Translations under genes and position numbers: made by a program | In this document: piece after piece, positions 1 through 9,572 of the stretch | Layout of the letters: the number at the start of each line of letters is the position of its first letter | Numbering within the stretch: position 1 is the first letter of the stretch | The notes under the pieces: generated by a model | What the model was told of the DNA's origin: nothing | The model's input: only the letters and a program-made list of their open reading frames with translations | The model's database searches: none | NCBI RefSeq assembly: GCF_003318275.1 | Contig: NZ_QOCH01000015.1 | Location: 469,608 to 533,607, forward strand | Direction of reading: 5' to 3' | DNA: 64,000 bases | Origin: Marinobacter sp. F3R11 | GTDB taxonomy: Bacteria > Pseudomonadota > Gammaproteobacteria > Pseudomonadales > Oleiphilaceae

Positions 1-455
1 TTGCCGGCTTGCCCCACCTGCGCATAAGCGCCCGGTTCAGGATCAAAGGTTGCCGTGTGGTGAACAACCTCTGCACCCAGATGCTCGGCCAGTTCTTCCA
101 GAACATGGTCAGGCGGGAAGCGCACCCAGCCACCCTGTTCGTTCTCGCCAATGGCGAGTGAAACATGGCGATTGCCGAGGTGGTAGCACAACCGCGCCAG
201 CGGCAGGCCGGCTTCGATGTAAGCGGTTACTACCGGCTCTTCCGCTGCGCGGATGCGGATGATCTCTCCGGTTTTTGCCTGCAGCAGGTCGCCGTCACGC
301 AATACCGGGCCACGGTCCAGAAACAGGCCAACGTCTTTGCTCGTTTCTGTGGTGGTGCGTAACCGGCCCCGCATGCGCAGTTCATAGGGCAAGGTAAGGT
401 TGTCGAATATTTCAGCGGTTTCCACGTGGGGAATGCGCTTGATAAGTTCCAGCAT
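1..455 (-). CDS. ureE: Urease accessory protein UreE, 3' end outside window
   Basis: UreE is the nickel metallochaperone that delivers Ni2+ to the urease active site with UreD, UreF and UreG. The readable part starts MLELIKRIPHVETAEIFD and continues with the family's typical N-terminal half (LRMRGRLRTTT, DVGLFLDRGPVLRDGD) and then the C-terminal start LARLCYHLGNRHV, where the conserved nickel-binding region begins. About 151 codons are visible; the histidine-rich tail lies beyond the left edge. The start ATG follows a purine-rich GGAGAAACTT about 20 bases below the ureC stop, so it is the next gene of the urease operon. ureF and ureG are expected further left. Position and content leave little doubt. 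Confidence 0.93.
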   Translation of the reverse strand, partial: MLELIKRIPHVETAEIFDNLTLPYELRMRGRLRTTTETSKDVGLFLDRGPVLRDGDLLQAKTGEIIRIRAAEEPVVTAYIEAGLPLARLCYHLGNRHVSLAIGENEQGGWVRFPPDHVLEELAEHLGAEVVHHTATFDPEPGAYAQVGQAG

Positions 456-475
456 AAGTTTCTCCGGTATCCGGC

Positions 476-2179
476 TCAGAACAGGTGGTAGCGCTGGGCC
501 AGCGGCAGTTCAGAAGCCGGTTCGCAGGTCAGCAGTTCGCCGTCTGCGTGCACTTCGTAGGTTTGCGGGTCCACGGTGAGATGTGGGCACGCGTCGTTCA
601 GTTTCATATCGCTCTTGCGGACTTCCCGCACGCCTTTGCAGGCAGACAGCGGGCTGTCCAGGCCCAGCTCTTCGCCAATACCGGCATCCACTGCGGCCTG
701 GCTGACAAATGTCAGGCGGGTGGCACTGGCAGCTTTACCAAAGGCACCGAACATAGGCCGGTAGTGCACGGGCTGAGGTGTAGGGATCGAGGCGTTCGGG
801 TCGCCCATTGGGGCGGCTGCGATCATGCCACCTTTGAGGATGCAGGCAGGCTTCACGCCAAAGAAGGCCGGGCTCCAAAGCACAAGATCCGCCAGCTTGC
901 CCACTTCCACCGAGCCCACATCGTGCGCTATGCCGTGGGTAATGGCGGAGTTGATGGTGTACTTGGCGATGTAGCGCTTGGCGCGGAAGTTGTCGGCACC
1001 CAGTTCTTCATCTTCCGGCAGCAGGCCGCGCTGGGTTTTCATCTTGTGGGCCGTTTGCCAGGTGCGGCAGATAACCTCCCCTACCCGGCCCATGGCTTGT
1101 GAGTCGGAGGAGATCATGGAGATCACGCCCATGTCGTGGAGTATGTCTTCCGCCGCTATGGTTTCCCGGCGGATACGGGAGTCAGCGAAGGCCACATCTT
1201 CCGGAATGTTGGGATCCAGGTGGTGGCAGACCATCAACATGTCCAGATGCTCGTCGATGGTGTTCACCGTGTACGGCCGTGTGGGGTTGGTGGATGACGG
1301 CAGTACATAGGGTTTGGAGCAGGCAGTGATGATATCCGGCGCGTGGCCGCCGCCGGCACCTTCGGTATGGAAGGTGTGAATGCAGCGCTCTTTGAACGCG
1401 GCCAGAGTATCTTCCACAAAGCCGGATTCGTTCAGCGTATCGGTATGGATGGCTACCTGTACGTCGTACTTATCGGCCACTGTCAGGCAGTTGTCGATAC
1501 TGGCCGGGGTGGTGCCCCAGTCTTCGTGCAGTTTGAGGCCGATGGCGCCTGCTTTGACCTGCAGTTCCAGTGCTTCTGGCAGGCTGGCGTTGCCTTTGCC
1601 CAGAAAACCTATGTTCATGGGCAGGCTGTCTACCGCCTGCAGCATTTTACCCATGTGCCAGGCACCGGGTGTGCAGGTGGTTGCGTTGGTGCCGGTTGCC
1701 GGGCCGGTGCCGCCACCCAGCATGGTGGTGATGCCGCTCATGAGGGCTTCTTCCACCTGCTGCGGGCAGATGAAGTGAATATGGGGGTCGACGCCGCCGG
1801 CGGTGAGGATTTTGCCTTCGCCTGCGATGATTTCAGTGCCCGGGCCGATCACTATGTCGACATCTGGCTGGGTGTCCGGGTTGCCGGATTTGCCGATGGC
1901 GGCGATGCGGCCTTTCTGGATGCCCACGTCTGCTTTTACGATGCCCCACCAGTCAAGAATCAGGGCGTTGGTGATGACAGTGTCCATCACTGCATCGTCG
2001 CAACGCTGGCTCTGGCCCATGCCATCGCGGATAACTTTACCGCCGCCGAATTTAACTTCGTCGCCGTAATGGGTGTGGTCTTTTTCGACTTCAATCCACA
2101 GTTCTGTGTCGCCCAGCCGTACGCGGTCGCCAACGGTGGGGCCGTACATGTCGGCGTATGCCTGCCTTGTAATCTTCAT
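476..2179 (-). CDS. ureC: Urease subunit alpha (catalytic)
   Basis: Hydrolyses urea to ammonia and carbamate at a dinuclear nickel centre in the cytoplasm. At 567 residues it has the full length of bacterial UreC, and the active-site set is in place: His133 and His135 in GVDPHIHF, the lysine to be carbamylated (Lys216) in GLKLHED, His245, His271, and the flap Cys318-His319 in MVCHHL. The ATG lies inside the end of ureB (ATGA overlap), as expected for stoichiometric subunits. Upstream are ureB, ureA and ureD, downstream ureE. No truncation or missing ligand is seen. Regulation is probably through the sigma-54/NtrC-like promoter far upstream at urtA plus any internal promoters. Confidence 0.99.
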   Translation of the reverse strand: MKITRQAYADMYGPTVGDRVRLGDTELWIEVEKDHTHYGDEVKFGGGKVIRDGMGQSQRCDDAVMDTVITNALILDWWGIVKADVGIQKGRIAAIGKSGNPDTQPDVDIVIGPGTEIIAGEGKILTAGGVDPHIHFICPQQVEEALMSGITTMLGGGTGPATGTNATTCTPGAWHMGKMLQAVDSLPMNIGFLGKGNASLPEALELQVKAGAIGLKLHEDWGTTPASIDNCLTVADKYDVQVAIHTDTLNESGFVEDTLAAFKERCIHTFHTEGAGGGHAPDIITACSKPYVLPSSTNPTRPYTVNTIDEHLDMLMVCHHLDPNIPEDVAFADSRIRRETIAAEDILHDMGVISMISSDSQAMGRVGEVICRTWQTAHKMKTQRGLLPEDEELGADNFRAKRYIAKYTINSAITHGIAHDVGSVEVGKLADLVLWSPAFFGVKPACILKGGMIAAAPMGDPNASIPTPQPVHYRPMFGAFGKAASATRLTFVSQAAVDAGIGEELGLDSPLSACKGVREVRKSDMKLNDACPHLTVDPQTYEVHADGELLTCEPASELPLAQRYHLF

Positions 2180-2493
2180 TTCTGCGCCTCCAGTTTACCC
2201 ATCACATCGCCACGAAAACCGTAAATCTCACGACCACCGGCAAAAGGAATCAGAGTGACCTGCCGCGACTGGCCCGGCTCGAAACGAATGGCCGTGCCTG
2301 CAGCTACGTCCAGCCGGTAGCCTTTGGCCTGGTCACGATCAAACGTAAGGGCGGGATTGGCTTCGGCGAAGTGGTAGTGAGAGCCGATCTGAACCGGGCG
2401 ATCGCCTGTATTGGCAACGTCCAGCGTGATGCGCGGGCGATCTGCGCAAAGTTCGATATCGCCGTCTTTGAGTTTGTACTCTCCGGGAATCAT
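2176..2493 (-). CDS. ureB: Urease subunit beta
   Basis: Small structural subunit of the three-subunit bacterial urease; it packs against UreC and helps form the (UreABC)3 trimer. The 105-residue protein begins [15 protein letters not shown] and carries family hallmarks [17 protein letters not shown] and [13 protein letters not shown]. It is of normal length. The start is preceded by AAAGGAGGC about six bases upstream, a strong ribosome binding site. The stop codon overlaps the ureC start, suggesting translational coupling, and ureA lies 63 bases upstream. Confidence 0.98.
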   Translation of the reverse strand: MIPGEYKLKDGDIELCADRPRITLDVANTGDRPVQIGSHYHFAEANPALTFDRDQAKGYRLDVAAGTAIRFEPGQSRQVTLIPFAGGREIYGFRGDVMGKLEAQK

Positions 2494-2556
2494 AAATAGC
2501 CTCCTTTAAAAGCCGATGAGAAGCGTTGGCGAGGCAGGTAGCTTCTCATTGGCCTT

Positions 2557-2859
2557 TTAAACAATGGGGTTGTGAACAGTGACGAGCTTGGTGCCGTCCG
2601 GGAAGGTGGCTTCTACCTGCACTTCCGGAATCATTTCGGCTATGCCGTCCATCACGTCGTCACGGGTGAGAATTTCGGCGCCGCTGCTCATCAGTTCGGC
2701 AACGGACATCCCCGCTCTGGCGCCTTCCATGATTTCAGCGCTGATCAGGGCAATGGCTTCCGGGTAATTCAGCTTCAGGCCCTTGGCCTTGCGGCGTTCA
2801 GCCAGCAGGGCGGCCGTAAACAACATCAGTTTGTCTTTGTCTCTGGGCGTTAATTCCAT
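2557..2859 (-). CDS. ureA: Urease subunit gamma
   Basis: Smallest urease structural subunit, 100 residues, the usual length. It starts [20 protein letters not shown] and contains the conserved [12 protein letters not shown] and [21 protein letters not shown] segments. It assembles with UreB and UreC in the cytoplasm. The start follows a GGAG-type site (CCGGAGTGATACACC). It lies between ureD and ureB on the same strand, the common ureDABC order of proteobacterial clusters. Confidence 0.98.
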   Translation of the reverse strand: MELTPRDKDKLMLFTAALLAERRKAKGLKLNYPEAIALISAEIMEGARAGMSVAELMSSGAEILTRDDVMDGIAEMIPEVQVEATFPDGTKLVTVHNPIV

Positions 2860-2900
2860 GGTGTATCACTCCGGTTATCGCTACTCAATTCAAAGGGTGT

Positions 2901-3812
2901 TCAGGTCAGCCAGATGCGGGGGACGCTGGCTGGCTGGCCGGTTAGTTCTGGCCTGAGCAATTCCCAGGCTTGCTGGCATAAGGCCCAGGCTTCGTTTCTT
3001 TCCTGCCCCAGATAACGCAGCAGCAACACGCCACGGCGGCAGGTAACGGCCCAGCGCTGGTTAGCGGGCAGGTGTTCTCTGAGCATTTCAATGGCTGCGG
3101 CTTCGTTTTCCAGCCCGACAACCCAAAGGGTGGCCTGTACTGTGGCGCCGCCCTGGCCCCAGTGGCCTTTGAAGCGGCTGTGCGTGGGATCCATGGGCTG
3201 GCGTTCGAGCCACAACGGGCGGCCGTTCATCTGCAACCGGAAACTCTGTTCCAGGTGACCGGAAACAAACGGCAGGTTGCTGGCCGGGCGACCGAGAGCA
3301 AGGATTTCCCAGCCAATGCACCTGGCACCGGTTTCCAGCTCTATGGTGGTGCTCTGTTTGCCCCGGGAGCCATCAAAGGCCAGGGTTTCCTGAGGCAGGT
3401 ATTCGAGGATGCCGTTTCTTGCCACCTGCAGGTGGGTATGCTGGCCCCAGGCAACGCCGTGGCTGTCGGCTTTATAGAGCTTGGCGGCAGCTGGCGTGGT
3501 TAACAGCGCGTGGGCACCTTCACCAACTGCGGCTTCAATTCGGAGTTCGTCACCGCTGACCAGCCCGCCGGGCGGGTGCAACAGGTAAACGTGGCAGCAG
3601 CCGTGCCGGCCTTCCGGGTAGAACGGCCGCTGAACCCTTAAGGGGCCATGGTGTTTGCGGCGTACCAGCCGGGTTACGGGAAGGCCCTTGTCTTTGTCTC
3701 TTGCTTCAAAGCCAAGAGACAGGCCGGCCGCCCAGTGTCGCTCCAGATCAAATCGATGACCCGAAACGCGCGCTGGTTGCCGGAATGGTTCTAACCGCTG
3801 AAAAACTGTCAT
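2901..3812 (-). CDS. ureD: Urease accessory protein UreD
   Basis: UreD (UreH) binds apo-urease and, with UreF and UreG, forms the scaffold for nickel insertion and lysine carbamylation. The 303-residue protein is of normal length and has family segments LVRRKHHGPLRVQRPFYPEG, HVYLLHPPGGLVSGDEL, LLTTPAAAKLYK and GRPASNLPFVSGHLEQ. The start codon overlaps the stop of urtE by four bases, so the urea transporter genes and the urease genes are physically coupled in one transcription direction. No oddities are visible. Confidence 0.97.
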   Translation of the reverse strand: MTVFQRLEPFRQPARVSGHRFDLERHWAAGLSLGFEARDKDKGLPVTRLVRRKHHGPLRVQRPFYPEGRHGCCHVYLLHPPGGLVSGDELRIEAAVGEGAHALLTTPAAAKLYKADSHGVAWGQHTHLQVARNGILEYLPQETLAFDGSRGKQSTTIELETGARCIGWEILALGRPASNLPFVSGHLEQSFRLQMNGRPLWLERQPMDPTHSRFKGHWGQGGATVQATLWVVGLENEAAAIEMLREHLPANQRWAVTCRRGVLLLRYLGQERNEAWALCQQAWELLRPELTGQPASVPRIWLT

Positions 3813-4543
3813 ACCGTCAGGTGCTTCTTGATAAGTTCATCTGTCAGACCGGCGATTTCACCTTCAGCCACACGGCGGCCCCGGTCGAGAATGGCAAAAC
3901 GGTCTGCATATTTGCGGGCAAATGGCAGTTTTTGCTCCACCAGCAGCACGGTGAGCCCGTCTTCCTCAATCAGTTTGCGGATAACCTCGCCAATCTGGGT
4001 AACTATGTTGGGCTGAATGCCTTCTCCGGGTTCGTCCAGAATCAGCAGGCGTGGCTCTATCACCAGGGCCCTGCCAATGGCGAGCTGTTGTTGCTGACCA
4101 CCGGAAAGATCGCCGCCCCGGCGATGGCGCATTTCCTTCAGTACCGGAAACAATTCGTAGATGCGTTCGGGGATTTTCTTGCTGCCGTCTTTTCTGACCG
4201 CCAGCCCCGTGCGCAGGTTTTCTTCTACGGTGAGCAACGGGAAGATCTGCCGGCCCTGAGGTACATAACCGATACCCAGGCGTGAGCGGTCTTCAACTTT
4301 CTTTTTGGTGAGCTCAATGCCTTCGGCGAATGTGAGGCTGCCGTTTTTTACGCTTTCCTCACCCATGATGCATTTCATCAGGGTGGTCTTGCCTACACCG
4401 TTACGGCCCATCACGCAGGTGCACTGGCCTTTGGGTACGTCCAGGTCCAGATCCCAGAGGGTGTGGCTTTCACCGTAATACTGGTTGAGTTTGTCGACTT
4501 TGAGCATCAGGCTTTCATCTGGCATCAGGCTTTCATCTGGCAT
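3809..4543 (-). CDS. urtE: Urea ABC transporter ATP-binding protein UrtE
   Basis: One of two ATPases of the high-affinity urea importer UrtABCDE (HAAT family, LivF-like). The ATPase core is complete: Walker A GRNGVGKTT, signature LSGGQQQQLAIGRAL, Walker B RLLILDEPGEGIQP, and a terminal switch-region His replaced by VLLVEQKLPFA, typical of LivF/UrtE. The coding start is unusual: three in-frame ATGs lie 18 bases apart because of a tandem duplication, adding MPDESLMPDESL before the family-typical MLKVDKLNQYYGESH. The best ribosome binding site (GGGGAGGAAGCC) sits before the first ATG, which overlaps the urtD stop, so I annotate the longest form. Confidence 0.97.
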   Translation of the reverse strand: MPDESLMPDESLMLKVDKLNQYYGESHTLWDLDLDVPKGQCTCVMGRNGVGKTTLMKCIMGEESVKNGSLTFAEGIELTKKKVEDRSRLGIGYVPQGRQIFPLLTVEENLRTGLAVRKDGSKKIPERIYELFPVLKEMRHRRGGDLSGGQQQQLAIGRALVIEPRLLILDEPGEGIQPNIVTQIGEVIRKLIEEDGLTVLLVEQKLPFARKYADRFAILDRGRRVAEGEIAGLTDELIKKHLTV

Positions 4544-4550
4544 CAGGCTT
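4505..4550 (-). repeat. 18-bp tandem repeat at the urtD/urtE junction
   Basis: Two full copies and one partial copy of an 18-bp unit (plus-strand catcaggctttcatctgg) lie end to end across the urtD stop and urtE start. Each unit carries an ATGA-type overlap, so the array produces three possible in-frame starts for urtE. The copies are identical, which points to recent slippage. Because 18 is a multiple of three, copy-number change lengthens or shortens only the N-terminus. Confidence 0.95.
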
Positions 4551-5367
4551 CCTCCCCGAGATACACCTTGATCACTTCGGGATCACCAGAAACCTCATCC
4601 ATGGTGCCTTCCGCAAGCACGCTGCCCTGATGCAGCACAGTCACCTTGCGGGCGATAGAGCGTACGAAGCCCATATCGTGCTCGACCACTACCACAGACT
4701 GCTTGCCGGCAAGGCCTGTGAGCAGTTCAGCTGTGCGTTCCATTTCCTGTTCTGTCATGCCGGCAACCGGTTCATCCACCAGCAGCAGGCGCGGCTTCTG
4801 CATCAGCAACATGCCGATTTCCAGCCACTGTTTCTGGCCGTGGGATAGGATGCCCGCCAGGGCCTGTCGCAATTCCTTAAGACCGATCATCTCCAGCACT
4901 TCATCAATGCGCTCCCTGTATTCCGGGGTCATCAATGCGGTGAGTGTCGGGAACACCCGTTTGTCTGCGGCCATGGCCAGTTCCAGGTTTTCGAATACCG
5001 TCAGCGCTTCAAATACTGTTGGCTTCTGGAACTTACGGCCAATGCCGAGGGAGGCAATATCCGGCTCGTTCAGGGTAAGCAGGTTATGGCGGCTACCAAA
5101 CCATACAGAGCCCGAATCCGGGCGGGTTTTGCCGGTAATGATGTCCATCATGGTGGTTTTACCTGCCCCGTTCGGGCCGATAATGCAGCGTAACTCACCG
5201 TCGTCGATGGTCAGGTTAAGGTTGTTGATGGCCTTGAAGCCGTCAAAACTTACGTTCACGTCTTCCAGGTAGAGGATGGGGCCGTGCCGCACATCTACGG
5301 GGGACTTTGCCGGCGCGAGAAATTCAAACACCCGGTCCCTGTTGGTCATTTCCTGAAGAAAGCTCAT
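4543..5367 (-). CDS. urtD: Urea ABC transporter ATP-binding protein UrtD
   Basis: LivG-like ATPase of the urea importer. The 274-residue protein has an N-terminal extension (FEFLAPAKSPVDVRHGPILY) typical of UrtD, then Walker A GPNGAGKTT, signature LSHGQKQWLEIGMLL, Walker B RLLLVDEPVAGMT and the switch His in VVVVEHDMGFV. It is expected to pair with UrtE beneath the UrtB-UrtC permease. Its start overlaps the urtC stop by four bases and its stop overlaps the urtE start. Confidence 0.98.
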   Translation of the reverse strand: MSFLQEMTNRDRVFEFLAPAKSPVDVRHGPILYLEDVNVSFDGFKAINNLNLTIDDGELRCIIGPNGAGKTTMMDIITGKTRPDSGSVWFGSRHNLLTLNEPDIASLGIGRKFQKPTVFEALTVFENLELAMAADKRVFPTLTALMTPEYRERIDEVLEMIGLKELRQALAGILSHGQKQWLEIGMLLMQKPRLLLVDEPVAGMTEQEMERTAELLTGLAGKQSVVVVEHDMGFVRSIARKVTVLHQGSVLAEGTMDEVSGDPEVIKVYLGEEA

Positions 5368-6488
5368 GCGGCAGTCTCCTGCGCTGAGGGTGTGTTACTG
5401 GGGCCTCCCGCTTTGCCGGGTTTGAATACCAGGCCGGCAATCCCCTTGGGCAGGAACACGGTCACCAGAACAAACAGGCCACCAAGAGCAAACAGCCAGG
5501 CATCCGGCATGATGCCGGTGAATACCGTTTTGCCGTAGTTCACCAGTATGGCACCAATAACTGCGCCGTATAGCGTAGCGCGGCCACCCAGGGCCACCCA
5601 TACCACCACCTCGATGGAGAACAGGGGTGAGAATTCACCCGGGTTGATGATGCCTACCTGAGGCACATAGAGCGCCCCGGCCACACCAGCCAGCATGGCA
5701 GAAACCACAAACACAAACAGTTGTACCCGCTCTACCCTGTAACCCAGAAAGCGTGTGCGCGCCTCGGCATCCCGGCAGGCAATACTCACACGGCCCAGTT
5801 TGCTGGTAACAATGCCACGGCAGATCACATAGCCAATCGCCAGAGCAATACCCGTTGCGATAAACAGCCCGAGCCGGGTGGCATCTGTGCGCAGATCAAA
5901 GCCCAGAATATCTTTGAAATCGGTCAGGCCGTTGTTGCCACCAAAGCCCATTTCGTTGCGGAAGAACGCCAGCATCAGGGCAAAGGTCAGCGCCTGAGTG
6001 ATGATAGAGAGATATACCCCTGTCACCCGTGAGCGAAAAGCCAGAAAACCAAACACCAGAGCAAGAAGCCCCGGCGCCAGCAGCACCATGATGAAAGCAA
6101 ACCAGGCCATGTCGAAGCCCAGCCAGTACCAGGGCAGCTCGTGCCAGTTCAGGAACACCATGAAATCCGGCAGGACCGGATCGCCATAGACTCCACGATC
6201 ACCAATCTGGCGCATCAGATACATGCCCATGGCATAGCCACCCAGGGCAAAGAAGGCGCCATGCCCGAGGCTGAGAATACCGAGATACCCCCACACCAGA
6301 TCCACTGCCACAGCCAGCAGCGCGTAGCAAAGGTACTTGCCCAGCAGAGTGACCGTGTATGAGCTTACATACAGGGCGCTGTCCTGGGGCATGAGCACAT
6401 GCAGCACACTGACAATCGCCAGGGCGGCAAAGAGCACGCCTAGAAAGATACGGGTAGAGCGTTCCTGCAGAGGTCTTGTGAACCACAT
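5364..6488 (-). CDS. urtC: Urea ABC transporter permease UrtC
   Basis: LivM-like integral membrane permease of the urea importer. The 374-residue sequence has roughly ten hydrophobic segments (for example IFLGVLFAALAIVSVLHVLM near the N-terminus and LFALGGLFVLVTVFLPKG near the C-terminus) and the family's cytoplasmic loop ACRDAEARTRFLGYRVERVQ, which contacts the ATPases. It follows urtB by two bases. The 374-residue length and GGNNGLTDFKDILGFDL segment match UrtC rather than a branched-chain amino-acid permease. Confidence 0.97.
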   Translation of the reverse strand: MWFTRPLQERSTRIFLGVLFAALAIVSVLHVLMPQDSALYVSSYTVTLLGKYLCYALLAVAVDLVWGYLGILSLGHGAFFALGGYAMGMYLMRQIGDRGVYGDPVLPDFMVFLNWHELPWYWLGFDMAWFAFIMVLLAPGLLALVFGFLAFRSRVTGVYLSIITQALTFALMLAFFRNEMGFGGNNGLTDFKDILGFDLRTDATRLGLFIATGIALAIGYVICRGIVTSKLGRVSIACRDAEARTRFLGYRVERVQLFVFVVSAMLAGVAGALYVPQVGIINPGEFSPLFSIEVVVWVALGGRATLYGAVIGAILVNYGKTVFTGIMPDAWLFALGGLFVLVTVFLPKGIAGLVFKPGKAGGPSNTPSAQETAA

Positions 6489-6490
6489 AT

Positions 6491-8095
6491 TTAACCCTCC
6501 GCCGCACGGCCCTTTTGGGGAAAGAGTCCCCGGGGGCGTTTCTGGATGAAAAGAATGATGAAAACCAGCACCATGATTTTGGCAAGCACAGCGCCGGCCC
6601 AGGGTTCCAGCAACTGATTGAGGGTGCCCAGCGCCATACCCGCCAGCAGAGTACCCCAGAGATTGCCCACGCCGCCGAACACCACCACCATAAAGGAGTC
6701 GATGATGTAGCTCTGGCCAAGGTTGGGGCCAACGTTAGTGATCTGGGAGAGTGCAACACCGGCAAGGCCTGCCACGCCGGAACCAAGGGCAAAGGTGAGA
6801 ATATCCACCCTGGTCGCTTTGATACCCATAGAGCGCGCCATGGCACGGTTCTGGGTAACTGCACGTACTTCCAGCCCAAGCCGGGTCTTACGCATGATCA
6901 GCATCAGGCCTGCGAACACGACAAGCGCAAAACCGATCACGTACAGGCGGTTAAGGGTTAAAGACAATGCTTCGTTGATCATCAGCGAACCACTCATCCA
7001 GTCAGGAGTGATGACGGTCCGGTTAAGCGGCGAGATAAGCGTGCGCACCAGTTGCTGCAGGATCAGGCTGACACCAAAGGTGGCCAGCAGGGTTTCCAGA
7101 GGACGGCCTTTCAGGTGCTGGATAACGCTGCGTTCTATTGCGATGCCCGCCAGTGCCGACACCAGAAATCCGGCGGGGATAGACAGGATCAGCGCCAGGC
7201 CGGGCTGGCCCGGTAGCAGTTGCTGCATGCCCCAGGTGGTGTAGGCACCCAGCATGATGAGTTCGCCATGGGCCATGTTGATAACGCCCATCACGCCGAA
7301 GGTGATGGCAAGGCCGATAGCCGCCAGCACCAGCACCGAACCAAGAGACAACCCGAAATACAGGGTCTCGACGGCACTGTTCAGTTTCAGTTTCTGTTCA
7401 ATACTTGCCATGGCCCTGGTTGCCGCGGCTACCAGTGCAGTATCGTCACTGCGCATAGCTTGCTGCAGTGCAGCGCGTGCTTCTGAGTTGAGGCTGCCAG
7501 ACAACATTGCCACAGCTGCGATATCGCCCTGCTCTTTCACTTTATAGATGGCCAGAGCTTCTGTGAGAGCCGCCTGAACCGGCTTGCTCTCTTCAGCTTC
7601 AATCAGTTCCGGCAGTCGCTCTGCCAGGGTGCCATCCACGCTGCCTTTGAGGGCGCGGGCGGCGGATAAACGGTTGTCCTCATCCGGACTTTTAAGGTCT
7701 ATAACCGACAGAATACTTGCCAGTTCATTACGCAGTGCGTTGTTAACGCGAAGGGTGTCTATGTCGCGACGGGAGATTTCGCCCAGGTTTTCACCGGTGA
7801 GTGCGTTTTCCACGGTCCAGTTCCGGCCCCGGTTTTTCAGCACGATAACGAATTGCCCTGTGGATTCGATGTAGGCCAGCTTGTTGCTGGCGAATGCTTC
7901 CAGCCAGCCACGCGCGCGCTCATCACCACTGCCGGCAATCTGGTTAACAGCCTTTATCTTTTCCGCAAACGAGGATTCCCCCAGAGCGGTAAGCATTTGC
8001 TGTGCTTGCGAATCTTCTACCTGTGCCAGAGAAATACCGGGGCACAACAAAAGGAAGGTAAGCAGCAGGTGGTTGAGCAGTCGGGAGATGCCCAT
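6491..8095 (-). CDS. urtB: Urea ABC transporter permease UrtB, long form
   Basis: LivH-like permease of the urea importer. At 534 residues it is the long UrtB form: a signal-like N-terminus (LLNHLLLTFLLLCPGISLAQ), about 200 residues of soluble, helical, HEAT-like sequence expected in the periplasm, then the membrane permease beginning near TLYFGLSLGSVLVLAAIGLA. The permease contains INMAHGELIMLGAYTTW and the coupling-loop region ALRAVTQNRAMARSMGI-like (LEVRAVTQNRAMARSMGIKA). The long extension is common among pseudomonad-type UrtB proteins. It is separated from urtA by 110 bases that hold a terminator-like hairpin. Confidence 0.97.
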   Translation of the reverse strand: MGISRLLNHLLLTFLLLCPGISLAQVEDSQAQQMLTALGESSFAEKIKAVNQIAGSGDERARGWLEAFASNKLAYIESTGQFVIVLKNRGRNWTVENALTGENLGEISRRDIDTLRVNNALRNELASILSVIDLKSPDEDNRLSAARALKGSVDGTLAERLPELIEAEESKPVQAALTEALAIYKVKEQGDIAAVAMLSGSLNSEARAALQQAMRSDDTALVAAATRAMASIEQKLKLNSAVETLYFGLSLGSVLVLAAIGLAITFGVMGVINMAHGELIMLGAYTTWGMQQLLPGQPGLALILSIPAGFLVSALAGIAIERSVIQHLKGRPLETLLATFGVSLILQQLVRTLISPLNRTVITPDWMSGSLMINEALSLTLNRLYVIGFALVVFAGLMLIMRKTRLGLEVRAVTQNRAMARSMGIKATRVDILTFALGSGVAGLAGVALSQITNVGPNLGQSYIIDSFMVVVFGGVGNLWGTLLAGMALGTLNQLLEPWAGAVLAKIMVLVFIILFIQKRPRGLFPQKGRAAEG

Positions 8096-8145
8096 GATTG
8101 CGTCCTGTCCTGGTAGGTATGGGGTTTTGCCAAAACAATCGAGTT

Positions 8146-8178
8146 AAAAAAGCGGACGAGGAAAAGGCCCCCGCCCGC
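8146..8178 (-). terminator. Terminator-like attenuator between urtA and urtB
   Basis: On the minus strand, 9-bp arms GCGGGCGGG and CTCGTCCGC (two G-T pairs) close a short loop and are followed directly by six T residues. This has the form of an intrinsic terminator placed after the solute-binding protein gene and before the permease genes. Such partial terminators commonly raise binding-protein expression relative to the membrane components. Confidence 0.75.
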
Positions 8179-8205
8179 AAAAGGTACTTACGAACCCGTT
8201 AAAAC

Positions 8206-9513
8206 TTACTCCGCAGCTTTTGCCTGGCCACCGCAAGTTCCGGTAACCACATTGAAGTTTCCGCAGAACATAGGTTTGCGCCAGTCACTGATCAGGTCTT
8301 TGGAACCTGGCAGGAAATCAGACCAGGCATCGCCCGCCACGGTAGATGCAGTTTCCCAGACAACGGAGAACTGGCCGTTATCCTGAATCTCGCCAATCAG
8401 CACGGGTTTGGTGATGTGATGGTTAGGCATCATGGTGGCGTAGCCACCGGTGAGATTGGGAACAGCTACACCGATGATGGCGTCTTTCACTGCGTCCACA
8501 TCAGTAGTGCCTGCCTTCTTGACCGCTTCAACGTACATATTGAAGCCGATGTAATGGGCTTCCATGGGGTCGTTGGTTACTGCGTCTTCGTTATCTGTGT
8601 ATTCAGTCCAGGCATCAATGAAATCGTAGTTGGCGTCACTATCAACGCTCATGAAGTAGTTCCATGCCGCCAGATGGCCTACCAGTGGGGCCGTATCTAT
8701 ACCAGACAACTCCTGCTCGCCCACTGAAAAGGCTACTACCGGAATGTCTGCAGCATCGATACCCTGGTTACCAAGCTCACGGTAGAAGGGAACGTTGGCA
8801 TCACCGTTGATGGTTGAAACCACCGCAGTCTTTTTGCCAGCGCTACCAAATGCCTTGATATCGGAAACAATGGTCTGCCAGTTGGAATGACCAAACGGCG
8901 TGTAGTTGATCATAATGTCTTCTGCGGCCACGCCTTTATCCTTGAGATAGGTCTCCAGGATCTTGTTGGTGGTGCGTGGATAAACATAGTCTGTACCTGC
9001 CAGAACCCAGCGTTCAACGCCAATATCGTTCATCAGGTAATCAACGGCAGGAATGGCCTGCTGGTTGGGCGCTGCCCCGGTATAGAACACATTTTCGGAA
9101 GACTCTTCGCCTTCGTACTGAACCGGATAAAACAGCAGTCCGTTGAGTTCTTCTATAACCGGCAGCACCGATTTGCGGGAAACCGAGGTCCAGTTGCCAA
9201 AGATTACATCAACTTTTTCTTTTGCAAGAAGCTCACGCGCCTTTTCTGCGAACAGCGGCCAGTTGGAGGCCGGGTCTACAACCACCGGTTCCAACTGACG
9301 GCCCAGCACACCGCCGGCTGCGTTCTGTTTTTCGATCAGCATCAGCATGGTGTCTTTCAGGGTAGATTCACTGATCGCCATGGTGCCGGAAAGGGAGTGC
9401 AGGATACCGACTTTAATAGGATCTTCGGCGGCAACAGAATTAAGAGAGATACTAAGAGATATTGAGACTGCCAGTGCAGAAAGGCCCAGCTTTACGTTCT
9501 TGTTAATTCCCAT
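8206..9513 (-). CDS. urtA: Urea ABC transporter substrate-binding protein UrtA
   Basis: Periplasmic receptor for urea (amide-binding type I fold). A Sec signal peptide is visible (LGLSALAVSISLSISLNSVAAEDP, cleavage expected after the second VAA-like site). The mature protein has the UrtA-typical GILHSLSGTMAISESTLKD start, EYEGEESSENVFYTGAAPNQ and YPRTTNKILETYLK segments. Its 435 residues are normal. The ATG follows AAAGGACGATGAC. It is the first gene of the transport-urease operon, and the sigma-54-like promoter and NtrC-like sites directly upstream should control it. Confidence 0.98.
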   Translation of the reverse strand: MGINKNVKLGLSALAVSISLSISLNSVAAEDPIKVGILHSLSGTMAISESTLKDTMLMLIEKQNAAGGVLGRQLEPVVVDPASNWPLFAEKARELLAKEKVDVIFGNWTSVSRKSVLPVIEELNGLLFYPVQYEGEESSENVFYTGAAPNQQAIPAVDYLMNDIGVERWVLAGTDYVYPRTTNKILETYLKDKGVAAEDIMINYTPFGHSNWQTIVSDIKAFGSAGKKTAVVSTINGDANVPFYRELGNQGIDAADIPVVAFSVGEQELSGIDTAPLVGHLAAWNYFMSVDSDANYDFIDAWTEYTDNEDAVTNDPMEAHYIGFNMYVEAVKKAGTTDVDAVKDAIIGVAVPNLTGGYATMMPNHHITKPVLIGEIQDNGQFSVVWETASTVAGDAWSDFLPGSKDLISDWRKPMFCGNFNVVTGTCGGQAKAAE

Positions 9514-9572
9514 GTCATCGTCCTTTGCATTCTAGTGGGTTGCGCAGTTCGTCAGTAACGCAACCCATGCTC

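Noticed and set aside
1343..2224. 293-residue frame antisense to ureC
   Set aside because: Shadow of ureC; no family and no start signals.
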